A stretch of DNA of 32,312 nucleotides. Origin: H111-94 sp034436045 (lineage in GTDB: Bacteria; Chloroflexota; Ktedonobacteria; Ktedonobacterales; Ktedonobacteraceae). Positions within the stretch are counted from its first letter, which is position 1. Each line of letters opens with the position of its first letter. Shown one piece after another: positions 16,458 to 23,787 of the stretch. The stretch covers positions 1-32,312 of the forward strand of contig DAOTVZ010000014.1 in assembly GCA_034436045.1 (NCBI GenBank), read 5' to 3'. The translations under genes and the position numbers were made by a program. A model generated the notes under the pieces. It saw only the letters and a list, made by a program, of their open reading frames with translations. It was not told the origin of the DNA and ran no database searches.

Positions 16458-17165
16458 CTAGCTACCAAGATAAAGCTCCTGCACTGAGGAGTTTTGCGCG
16501 AGTTCCTGCACCTGTCCTTGCAGAGCGATGGTGCCGCTCTGTAAAACATAAGCCTGTCCGGCAATTTGCAACGCCTTACGCGCATTCTGCTCACTCAGCA
16601 CGACCGTGAGATGGTCGTCACGGTTCAGGTGTACTACTACATTGAGGACGGCTTCCACAATGACGGGGGCCAGTCCCTGCGATGGCTCGTCCAGCAGCAA
16701 GAGCCGGGGGTGCGACATCAGGGCGCGTCCAATCGCCAGCATCTGCCCCTCGCCGCCGCTCAGGCTGGCGGCGGGTACCTGGAGCATGGTTTTCAGGCGT
16801 GGAAAGTAGTCCAGCACATGCGCCAGGGTGTTTTCGATTTCACGCGCTGAATGGCGGGTAAACGCGCCCATCAGCAGATTCTCCCTGACAGTCAGAGAGC
16901 CGAACAGTTCGCGCCCCTCCGGCACCAGCGCCAGGCCACTACGCACGCGCTGTTCCGTTGAGGCGTGTTCCAGGCGCTGACCCTCAAAGATGATGCTGCC
17001 GCCACGCGGGCGAATCAGCCCCATCAGCGCGCGCATGAGCGTTGTTTTGCCCGCGCCGTTGGCCCCTAGAATCGCTACAATGGCACCTGCCGGAACTTCA
17101 AACGAGACGCCGTGCAGCACCTCCAGGGGGCCATAACCGGCACGCAATTGCGTAACAGTGAGCAT
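16458..17165 (-). CDS. livF: ABC importer ATPase, LivF-type
   Basis: 235 residues from the ATG at 17165, which has GAGGAG in front and lies four bases after the livG stop. The open frame extends 39 codons further up, into livG, without family similarity, so I reject that start. Walker A GANGAGKT (34-41), signature LSGGEGQ, Walker B LLLLDEPSQG and the switch His region (VVLSEQN) are present. The SEQN form and GPLEVLHGVSF at the N-terminus are typical of LivF, one of the two ATPases of branched-chain-amino-acid-type (HAAT) importers. The cargo is set by the binding protein. Confidence 0.93.
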   Translation of the reverse strand: MLTVTQLRAGYGPLEVLHGVSFEVPAGAIVAILGANGAGKTTLMRALMGLIRPRGGSIIFEGQRLEHASTEQRVRSGLALVPEGRELFGSLTVRENLLMGAFTRHSAREIENTLAHVLDYFPRLKTMLQVPAASLSGGEGQMLAIGRALMSHPRLLLLDEPSQGLAPVIVEAVLNVVVHLNRDDHLTVVLSEQNARKALQIAGQAYVLQSGTIALQGQVQELAQNSSVQELYLGS

Positions 17166-17169
17166 GTGA

Positions 17170-17967
17170 CTACTCCTCTCCGATCTGCGTATCGCGTCCC
17201 AGGTAAGCCTCCAGCACGGCCTGATTGGTGAGTACCGTTCTGGCAGAGCCTTCCGCCAGCTTACTCCCATAGTTAAGCACACAAACGTGATCGGCGACAG
17301 CCTGGATCAAGTGCATGTTATGTTCAATGAGCAGCAGAGTGGTACCGATCTCATCGCGCCAGCGCCGCAGGTTCTCGGCCAGCTTCTCCACCTCACTATG
17401 CGGCACACCCGCCGCCGGTTCATCGAGCAGGAGCAGACGGGGACGCAGCACCAGCGCACGCGCGACACCCACCAGTTTCTGAATGCCAAAGGGCAGCGTA
17501 GCGACAACCCGCCCGGCGTAGTCTTCTAAGCCAAGCTGCGCCAGCATCGCCTGCGCCTTTATCCGCGCCCGTTTGTCCTCTAACCTGGCCTGGCCAAAGG
17601 GCAACATACCTTGCAGCAATCCGGCTTTCAGTTGAGCATGCTGAGCCACTAAGAGATTTTCCAGCACAGTCATGGTCGAGAAAAGCTGAAGCTGCTGAAA
17701 AGTACGCGCGATGCCGAGAGCCACCCGCCGATCAGTGCTGAGCGGCAGAAGCGATACACCTGCAAAAGTGATCGTACCGCCTACAGGTCTGACAAAGCCA
17801 CTGATACAGTTGAGAACTGTCGTCTTGCCCGCGCCATTGGGGCCAACCAGCGCGAAAATCTGCCCCTCTGTGATGCTGAGATCCAGCTCTGCTACCGCCT
17901 GCAAGCCGCCAAAGCATACCGTCAAGCCGCGTATCTCCAGCAACGGTGTGGGAATAGATGCAGTCAT
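17170..17967 (-). CDS. livG: ABC importer ATPase, LivG-type
   Basis: 265 residues. Walker A GPNGAGKT (42-49); the signature loop is LPFGIQKLVGVARAL, replacing LSGGQ with PFGIQK, a variation usual in LivG (LPYGQQ in others); Walker B LLLLDEPAAG; switch region LLIEHNMHL. The paired FQQLQLF segment after Walker A is also LivG-like. Its ATG overlaps the livM stop by four bases (ATGA), showing translational coupling, and livF follows after four bases. Confidence 0.94.
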   Translation of the reverse strand: MTASIPTPLLEIRGLTVCFGGLQAVAELDLSITEGQIFALVGPNGAGKTTVLNCISGFVRPVGGTITFAGVSLLPLSTDRRVALGIARTFQQLQLFSTMTVLENLLVAQHAQLKAGLLQGMLPFGQARLEDKRARIKAQAMLAQLGLEDYAGRVVATLPFGIQKLVGVARALVLRPRLLLLDEPAAGVPHSEVEKLAENLRRWRDEIGTTLLLIEHNMHLIQAVADHVCVLNYGSKLAEGSARTVLTNQAVLEAYLGRDTQIGEE

Positions 17968-19085
17968 CGTTTATCTCCTCTCTGCGCAAGCGACTGCACG
18001 GCTGTTTTCGCGTAGTCGCCCAGGCTGCGCAGGCCGGTGGGGAAGAAGATGAGCGCCAGCAACAGCAGCAGGCCATAGATGAGGGTGATGAGCGAGGAAA
18101 TTTGCAGTTGGAATGGGCCGATGCTGAACGGGTCGGGCAACTGGCCCAGCAGGAGCGGGAGCAGACCCACAAAGATTGCGCCTAGAACGGAGCCGGAGAT
18201 GGAACCAAGTCCACCTACGACGATCATGGCGAGGAAGGCAATGGTCTGATCGGCACTGGACATTGAGGAACTCGCCGTTGTGGCCCAGGTGGCATAGAGC
18301 GCCCCGGCCAGCCCGGTCAGCGTCGCGCTCACGACAAAGGCGAGCAATTTATAGCGTGCAACAGGCACGCCAAAGGCTTCTGCCGCTACCTCGTTGTCGC
18401 GTATCGCCACCCACGCACGCCCAACCCGTGAGCGCAGCAGATGATAGCTAAGAAAGATGATCACGACAACAATAGCAAAAACCATAAAATACAGCACGTG
18501 ATCGTCGGTCAGTGCCACCGGCAGATTGTTCAGCTCATAGCTCTGTCGGCCAGCCGCCGTATCCCATACATTGAGCAAGGCACCGGCCACCAGCACCAGC
18601 CCCAGCGTGACGATAGCCAGATAGACGCCGGAGAGCCGCAGGGCCGGTGCGCCAACGACAAAGCCCAGCAGTGCGGAAACCAGCATGGCGACGAGGATAC
18701 CAAGCCAGTAAGGCTGGTTCAGATCGGTATTCAGCCAGGCCAGGATGTAGGCGCTGACACCAAAGAAGGCGGCATTGCCCAGCGACGGCTGCGCGGCGTA
18801 ACCGGTAAGAATGTTTTGCGCCAGCGCCGCGATAATCAATATCCCGATGAAGGTGACACGGTGGAGTTCAAAGTCGGCGCTAAAGCCGAAGATTTGATCA
18901 TAGATGGTTGGTAGCAGCGCCAGTACCAGCAGCGCGCAGAGAGCCAGCAAGCCGTTGCGCAAGCGCCGTCCCTGCACACTCGCCAGTTGCCCGCGCAACC
19001 TGCCCGACGCTACCGGCGTTGCGGCTGCCGATGGAGAAGCCTTTGCGGCGGGCGGCTCACCCGCTTTTCGCGTTGTCATAAGCAT
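17964..19085 (-). CDS. livM: ABC importer permease, LivM-type
   Basis: 373 residues with a ~40-residue Ala/Arg-rich cytoplasmic lead and about nine to ten transmembrane helices. LivM signatures are GYAAQPSLGNAAFFGVSAY, APALRLSGVYLAIVTLG and the ATPase-docking loop AWVAIRDNEVAAEAFGVPVARYK. AAGGAG is placed seven bases before the ATG at 19085. Starts 10 bases after livH and overlaps livG by four bases. Confidence 0.94.
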   Translation of the reverse strand: MLMTTRKAGEPPAAKASPSAAATPVASGRLRGQLASVQGRRLRNGLLALCALLVLALLPTIYDQIFGFSADFELHRVTFIGILIIAALAQNILTGYAAQPSLGNAAFFGVSAYILAWLNTDLNQPYWLGILVAMLVSALLGFVVGAPALRLSGVYLAIVTLGLVLVAGALLNVWDTAAGRQSYELNNLPVALTDDHVLYFMVFAIVVVIIFLSYHLLRSRVGRAWVAIRDNEVAAEAFGVPVARYKLLAFVVSATLTGLAGALYATWATTASSSMSSADQTIAFLAMIVVGGLGSISGSVLGAIFVGLLPLLLGQLPDPFSIGPFQLQISSLITLIYGLLLLLALIFFPTGLRSLGDYAKTAVQSLAQRGDKR

Positions 19086-19095
19086 ATCTCCTTAA

Positions 19096-20013
19096 TTACA
19101 CACGACGCGCAAGCGTCTTACCAAACAGGCCCTGCGGTCTTAGAAAGAGGACCAGGACGAAACCACTAAAGATTAGTGCCTCGCGGATGCCTGGATCACC
19201 AATATTCAGCGTACCAAGCGCGTGATTGGCGAGCAGAAATGCCAGCAGATTATCGATGAAACCGATCAGAATACCACCGATTAAGGCCCCCGGCAGGCTA
19301 TCCAGCCCACCCAGCACCGCACCCACAAAGGCGAACAGCAGGATGGAGTCCATGAACTGGATGTCGATGAGACTTTGCAGACTGGCAAGCAGGATACCGG
19401 CCAGCGCGGCAATGAAGGCGCTCAAAGCCCATACAAAGAGGAAGATCAGGCCAACGGGAATGCCCACCATGCGCGCCGCGCTCAAACCATCTGCCGTGGC
19501 GCGCATAGCAATACCCAGCCGACTGCGTGTGAGAAAGAGGTTCAGACCAACCATAATCAGCAGCGTGATCACTAAAATAATCACATCGACGAGCGAGATA
19601 TAGACGCCGCCCACGCGCGCAGCATGGCCCTCGAAGGGCGTGGGAAAATGCAGGGCCGAGTTTAACTGCGGCCACAGTTGTTGCGCCAGCGCCTGTAATA
19701 CGAGGGCCAGCGCCAGGGTTGCAATGGCTTTGGTAAAAATCGGCGCATTGAGTACCGGTCGCGCAAAGCCTCGCTCTAAGACAACGCCTAGCAGCGGCGC
19801 GCACAGCAGCGTTATAAGGAGGGCAAGCCAGAAATTGAGCCGGGCCTGGGAGAGCAAGATATACATGAAACACGCGCAGACGGCCCCGATGGCCCCATAG
19901 GCAAAATTTAATACCCCCGTTGTCCGGTAGACCAGGGTAATGCCGAGCGCGAGCAGCCCATACAAACTGCCTGTAACCAGACCGGCCAGTATGACTTGAA
20001 GCAATGCCTGCAT
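19096..20013 (-). CDS. livH: ABC importer permease, LivH-type
   Basis: 305 residues from the ATG at 20013, preceded by CAGGAGAC. An upstream in-frame start at 20082 would add 23 residues that overlap the promoter/operator and show no family resemblance. Family marks: LVTGSLYGLLALGITLVYRTTGVLNFAYGAIG at the N-terminus, the docking loop GIAMRATADGLSAARMVGIPVG and a final FLRPQGLFGKTLARRV. About eight transmembrane helices. First gene of the six-gene - strand operon, with the binding protein divergent from it. Confidence 0.94.
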   Translation of the reverse strand: MQALLQVILAGLVTGSLYGLLALGITLVYRTTGVLNFAYGAIGAVCACFMYILLSQARLNFWLALLITLLCAPLLGVVLERGFARPVLNAPIFTKAIATLALALVLQALAQQLWPQLNSALHFPTPFEGHAARVGGVYISLVDVIILVITLLIMVGLNLFLTRSRLGIAMRATADGLSAARMVGIPVGLIFLFVWALSAFIAALAGILLASLQSLIDIQFMDSILLFAFVGAVLGGLDSLPGALIGGILIGFIDNLLAFLLANHALGTLNIGDPGIREALIFSGFVLVLFLRPQGLFGKTLARRV

Positions 20014-20063
20014 AGAAATTGTCTCCTGCTCAGAATGAAACGTTAACGTTCCCTCATCAATAC

Positions 20064-20093
20064 AATATGACACCTGATTCATGTGTTGGTCAA
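20064..20093 (-). promoter_or_regulatory. Putative livH operon promoter
   Basis: On the - strand TTGACC (20093-20088), an 18-base spacer and CATATT (20069-20064). The transcript would start near 20057, about 45 bases before the livH ATG. The spacer contains the operator at 20067-20089. Confidence 0.45.
20067..20089. promoter_or_regulatory. Operator copy 1 (livH side)
   Basis: A site centred on T20078 with left half ATGACACCTGA and right half TCATGTGTTGG. It matches the livK-side site in 18 of 23 positions. The inner part is symmetric apart from one pair; the outer three pairs are not. It fills the spacer between -35 and -10, where bound repressor would block polymerase. Confidence 0.6.
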
Positions 20094-20146
20094 GGGAGCC
20101 GGGTGAGTACCCACCATGGACTCTCTATCCTTGCGGGGGAAACGTG

Positions 20147-20264
20147 TGTAGGGGCGTCATTCATGACGCCCTGGTCACCTGTTGATCCGCGCATAGGGCA
20201 CCATTCATGACGCCCTGGTCACCCGTTGATCCGCGCATAGGGCGTCATGAATGACGCCCCTACA
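20147..20264. repeat. REPIN/MITE-like element with perfect 25-bp inverted ends
   Basis: The left end (20147-20171, beginning TGTAGGGGCGTCATTCATGA) is the exact reverse complement of the right end (20240-20264). Each end is itself palindromic around TCATTCATGA. The interior consists of two copies of a 44-bp unit (second copy starting 44 bases after the first at 20161), differing at few positions. No coding capacity. A related element lies at 32081-32203. Confidence 0.85.
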
Positions 20265-20305
20265 CCGACCTCCCTAAAGGATTGAGACACCCACCATGCA
20301 GCCAC

Positions 20306-20336
20306 TTGACAAAGTTGCGTTTATCTGTTATATGAT
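20306..20336 (+). promoter_or_regulatory. Putative livK promoter
   Basis: A perfect TTGACA at 20306-20311. The -10 is TATATG (20329-20334, spacer 17) or TATGAT (20331-20336, spacer 19). The leader to the livK ATG would be about 85 bases. The operator at 20332-20354 covers the -10 edge and the likely start point. Confidence 0.6.
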
Positions 20337-20354
20337 ACATGATTCATGTGTCAT
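20332..20354. promoter_or_regulatory. Operator copy 2 (livK side)
   Basis: ATGATACATGA and TCATGTGTCAT around T20343: 10 of 11 pairs are complementary. The size and symmetry suit a homodimeric TetR- or GntR-type repressor. Its place over the -10 and start point implies repression of livK, and the sister site on the livH side implies joint control. No regulator gene for it is in the window. Confidence 0.65.
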
Positions 20355-20426
20355 ATTCAAGTATTTTGTCCAGCGAAAACTGGTTGTGTGCATGGTATTT
20401 CTCAATCTTGAGAGGAGTGACGCGAT

Positions 20427-21656
20427 ATGGTAGTCTTCACATGGCTTCGCAACAGAGGATGGGCGATGGCGCTCATCATCACGGCTCTGCTCACGCTGGC
20501 GGCGTGTGGCAGTTCGTCAACAGGAGGGACATCAGGGACGCCGAGTGCCGTTCCTGGTGTGACCAGCAATACGATTACGATTGGATCCGTACTCGACACG
20601 ACGGGCGCGATCAAGGTGATTTGCGCGCCGATTCTGGCCGGTGATCAACTCTATTTTAACCAGCTTAATGCCGCCGGTGGCATTCATGGTCGCAAGATCA
20701 GACTGATCCAGGTTAGCGATAATGGCGACCCCACGAAGACCAAAGATGCCGTGCGCCAACTGGTAGAGCAGGATAATGTCTTTGCCATTTTCCAGGTGTG
20801 CGGTTCTGGCAACTCCAATGTCGCCGAGAGCTATACCGATCCTAAAGGCATTCCCTTTGTTGATCCCATCGGCGGCGGCGCGCAGTTCACGGACGCCCAG
20901 GGCAACGCGCTACCCTGGGTGTGGATGACACAGCCGAATTACGGCGACGAGGGGCACGTCATCGGCTATTACATGGCGCAGACGCTTAAGGCCAAGACGG
21001 TGGGGATGTTGTATGAGGATGATGTGCTTGGCTTGCAACAGAAAAAGACGCTCGGCGAGGCACTGCAAAAATATGGCAGTCAGCTGGTGGCGTCGGTAGG
21101 CTATAACTTCACGCAGACAGATTTCACCGCCGCTGTGCAGACCTTGAAAGCCGCGCACCCCGACATGATCGTGCTGAACGGACTGCCCGGCCCCACCGCG
21201 CAATTTGTGGCGACCGCAACTCAGCAGGGCTATCGCCCGCCTCATGGCTACCTGGCGAACTATCCGATGGCCGACAACTCGTGGGCAAAAGTACTTGGCC
21301 CCGCCGGTGAGGGCATCTATGTCAGTGGCTATACCAGTATCAACACTCCGGTCGCGCAGCAATACCTGCAAGCAACTAAAAGCGACCCCGTGTTTAGCGC
21401 CTACAAGTTCTACGGCTACATCAATGCCAAACTCTTCGCCGACGCGCTCAGCAAGGCAGGACCGAATCTGACCCGTGACAGTTTACGCAATGCGCTCAAT
21501 ACGGATTTCGTGAACTACGATACCGGCTTTGGCCCCACGATCACGTGGACGCCGACCCAGCACGGTGGCGTGAGCGATTTCATGTTCTTCCAGATTCAGC
21601 ACGGTCAGTTGCAGCCGGTCAGTGGCTTTATCAAAGCCTCTGCCGTCTGGCCGTAA
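20427..21656 (+). CDS. livK: ABC importer substrate-binding lipoprotein, LivK-type
   Basis: 409 residues. Signal peptide with LTLAAC lipobox (lipid on C27) and a Ser/Gly/Thr linker. The Peripla_BP_6 fold starts at ITIGSVLDTTGAIKVICAPILAGDQLYFNQLNAAGGIHGRKIRL, the classic opening of HAAT binding proteins. GAGAGGAG precedes the ATG. It is divergent from livHMGF and shares their operator. The usual Ser/Thr for the amino-acid carboxylate in the first loop is not obvious (IKVICAP replaces the common GxxAxxGxx pattern), and partner genes concern hydroxyacid and CoA thioester chemistry, so the ligand may be a carboxylate or aromatic acid rather than leucine. The stop is six bases from the convergent SDR stop. 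Confidence 0.9.
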   Translation: MVVFTWLRNRGWAMALIITALLTLAACGSSSTGGTSGTPSAVPGVTSNTITIGSVLDTTGAIKVICAPILAGDQLYFNQLNAAGGIHGRKIRLIQVSDNGDPTKTKDAVRQLVEQDNVFAIFQVCGSGNSNVAESYTDPKGIPFVDPIGGGAQFTDAQGNALPWVWMTQPNYGDEGHVIGYYMAQTLKAKTVGMLYEDDVLGLQQKKTLGEALQKYGSQLVASVGYNFTQTDFTAAVQTLKAAHPDMIVLNGLPGPTAQFVATATQQGYRPPHGYLANYPMADNSWAKVLGPAGEGIYVSGYTSINTPVAQQYLQATKSDPVFSAYKFYGYINAKLFADALSKAGPNLTRDSLRNALNTDFVNYDTGFGPTITWTPTQHGGVSDFMFFQIQHGQLQPVSGFIKASAVWP

Positions 21657-21661
21657 AGATG

Positions 21662-22438
21662 CTATTTCGCCGTCCAGCCGCCGTCGATGACCAGGGCTGA
21701 GCCGGTGACGAAGGTGGCCTCGTCAGAGGCCAGATACAGGGCCGCGCTGGCAATCTCGTCAGGGCGGCCCATGCGTCCGATGGGCTGGCGCGCGTGAAGC
21801 TGCTGACGCACCTCATCCTCGTGTCCGGCAAAATTGCGCGCCAGATAGCCCTCGACGAAGGGTGTATGGACGGTGCCGGGGCAGATAGCATTGACGCGAA
21901 TGCCCTGATCGACAAAATCCATCGCTATCGAGCGCGTCATGCTCAGCACCGCACCCTTGCTGGCCCCATAAGGGAAACGCCGGTCAACTGCGATCAGGCC
22001 CGCGACCGAGGCGATATTGACCAGCACCCCGCCGCGCGGCTCCTGGGCGACCATGTGGCGCACGGCTTCACGCGCACAGAGAAAGACGCCACGTGCATTG
22101 ACAGCCATCACGCGATCCCACTCTTCCGCGCTCGTCTCCAAAATATTGCCCACATGACTGACACCAGCATTATTGACCAGAATATCGAGCCGTCCATGCT
22201 CACGTACCACCTGCGCGAAGCGCTCACGTACCTGCTCCTCCTGAGCCACATCCAGCGTCAGCGCATAAGCTATACCATTTTGTGCGGTAATCTCGGCTAC
22301 CACGTTAGCTGCGCTCTCTTTGCGGATATCGGCCACGATAACTCGCGCTCCCTGTTGCGCATAAAGTAGCGCAATAGCACGCCCGATGCCCGATCCCGCG
22401 CCGGTAATCAAAGCCACTTTTTGATCTAAGCGAAACAT
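21662..22438 (-). CDS. SDR dehydrogenase, probable 2-keto-3-deoxy-L-fuconate dehydrogenase
   Basis: 258 residues, classical SDR: TGAGSGIG (12-19), D37 after strand 2 (NAD-type), NNAG (89-92), S144, Y157, K161, and a C-terminal VTGSALVIDGGWTAK. It is last in the nine-gene fucose-type operon, 25 bases after L-fuconate dehydratase. In the non-phosphorylating L-fucose route the dehydratase product 2-keto-3-deoxy-L-fuconate is oxidised by an SDR of just this kind to the 2,4-diketo acid. That assignment rests on context; the sequence alone says only SDR. The alternative is L-fucose 1-dehydrogenase, a task the operon's AKR could also fill. Confidence 0.85.
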   Translation of the reverse strand: MFRLDQKVALITGAGSGIGRAIALLYAQQGARVIVADIRKESAANVVAEITAQNGIAYALTLDVAQEEQVRERFAQVVREHGRLDILVNNAGVSHVGNILETSAEEWDRVMAVNARGVFLCAREAVRHMVAQEPRGGVLVNIASVAGLIAVDRRFPYGASKGAVLSMTRSIAMDFVDQGIRVNAICPGTVHTPFVEGYLARNFAGHEDEVRQQLHARQPIGRMGRPDEIASAALYLASDEATFVTGSALVIDGGWTAK

Positions 22439-22463
22439 GCTATCTTTCCTTTCAAAGATTGGT

Positions 22464-23771
22464 TTATCGCATTGAGACCCATGCCTCCCCGTCGGGGAAA
22501 CGATAGGTGTTCAGCGATTCTGGCTTCATCTCGATACTATAACCTGGAGCGGTGGGAGCGATGTAGCGCCCGTCACGCACGACAACCGGATGCATAAAGT
22601 GTTCGTGCAGGTGGTCAACATATTCCAGCACGCGCTGCTCCAGCGAGGCACTGACACAGATGTAGTCGAAAATAGAGAGATGCTGCACATATTCACATAG
22701 CCCGACGCCGCCCGCATGTGGACAAACGGGGATGCCGAATTTGGCCGCCATCAGTAGCACAATCAGCACCTCGTTGACACCGCCGAGGCGGCAGGCATCG
22801 ATCTGGCAGAAATCAATGGCCTTTGTTTGCAGCAGTTGCTTGAAAATAATGCGGTTCTGCACATGCTCGCCCGTGGCAATTTTGATGGGCGCGACGGCGC
22901 GCGCGATAGCCAGATGGCCTAGAATATCATCGGGGCTGGTCGGCTCCTCAATCCACCAGGGGTCATACGCTGCCAGCTCCTTAATATAAGGAATGGCTTC
23001 GTTGACATCCCAGTACTGGTTGGCGTCCATCATCAACTTGCGCTGCGGGCCGATCTCTTCGCGCAAAATACGAGCGCGACGCAAGTCTTCATCCAGATTG
23101 ACACCCACTTTGAGCTTGAAATACTGCCAGCCCTGTTTTACCGCCTCGCGGCAGAGCAGGCGGATTTTCTCATCGCTATAGCCAAGCCAGCCTACTGAGG
23201 TTGTGTAGGCCGGGTAGCCATATTGGAGCATCTCGGCCTCGCGCTGCCGCTTGCCCGCCTCGTTGCGACGCAGTATCGCCAGCGCCTCACCCGGCGTCAA
23301 CACATCGCTGACATAGCGGAAGTCCAGGCAGGCTACTAACTGCTCCGGCGTCATATCTACGAGCAGCTTCCAGAGCGGTTTGCCCTCGCTTTTGGCATAG
23401 AGGTCCCAGACGGCGTTGACCAGCGCGGCGGTGGCCAGATGAATGACGCCCTTTTCCGGCCCCACCCAGCGCAACTGGCTATCGCCGGTCATCATGCGCC
23501 AGAACGCACCCATGTTGGCGATCAGTTCTTCCAGCGTCTTCCCCAGTAGCAGCGGGGCCAGCGCGTAGATGGCCGCGACACATAGTTCATTGCCGCGCCC
23601 GATAGTGAAGGTCAGGCCATGCCCGCTCAAGCCTTGCGGACTATCGGTATGCAAGATTACATAGGCCGCAGAGTAGTCCGGGTCACGGTTCATGGCGTCG
23701 GAGCCATCGAGCATACGGGAAGTAGGAAAACGAATATCACGCGCATCAATCCGTGTAATCGTAGTTGCCAT
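22464..23771 (-). CDS. L-fuconate dehydratase (enolase superfamily)
   Basis: 435 residues from the ATG at 23771 (AAAGGGA upstream); an earlier in-frame start would overlap the gene before. N-terminal RFPTSRMLDGSDAMNRDPDY and HGLTFTIGRGNE are typical of L-fuconate dehydratases. Active-site residues are K219 and K221 (FKLKVG), metal ligands D249, E275 and E302, and H352 (CPHAGGVGL). These are each one position off the numbers I recall for the characterised Xanthomonas enzyme (K218, K220, D248, E274, E301, H351). The enzyme removes water from L-fuconate to give 2-keto-3-deoxy-L-fuconate. It is the best marker for what this operon does. Confidence 0.93.
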   Translation of the reverse strand: MATTITRIDARDIRFPTSRMLDGSDAMNRDPDYSAAYVILHTDSPQGLSGHGLTFTIGRGNELCVAAIYALAPLLLGKTLEELIANMGAFWRMMTGDSQLRWVGPEKGVIHLATAALVNAVWDLYAKSEGKPLWKLLVDMTPEQLVACLDFRYVSDVLTPGEALAILRRNEAGKRQREAEMLQYGYPAYTTSVGWLGYSDEKIRLLCREAVKQGWQYFKLKVGVNLDEDLRRARILREEIGPQRKLMMDANQYWDVNEAIPYIKELAAYDPWWIEEPTSPDDILGHLAIARAVAPIKIATGEHVQNRIIFKQLLQTKAIDFCQIDACRLGGVNEVLIVLLMAAKFGIPVCPHAGGVGLCEYVQHLSIFDYICVSASLEQRVLEYVDHLHEHFMHPVVVRDGRYIAPTAPGYSIEMKPESLNTYRFPDGEAWVSMR

Positions 23772-23787
23772 GTCATTTCCCTTTACT

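Larger units (their letters stand above)
20014..20426. other. Divergent control region between livH and livK
   Basis: 413 bases without a gene. It carries a promoter plus operator for each side and, between them, a 118-base inverted-repeat element, all listed separately. ACCCACCATG occurs twice, at 20109-20118 and 20289-20298, outside the element on both sides. Confidence 0.75.

Noticed and set aside
17166..17282. Longer LivF start that would add 39 residues.
   Set aside because: The extra part overlaps livG and has no LivF similarity; the ATG at 17165 has a good GAGGAG site.
20014..20082. Longer LivH start that would add 23 residues.
   Set aside because: It would cover the promoter and operator region, and the ATG at 20013 has a CAGGAGAC site and begins the family sequence.
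20161..20248. Possible CRISPR remnant because of two 44-bp units.
   Set aside because: Only two units, no spacers, and they are enclosed by inverted ends; better explained as a duplicated interior of a mobile repeat.
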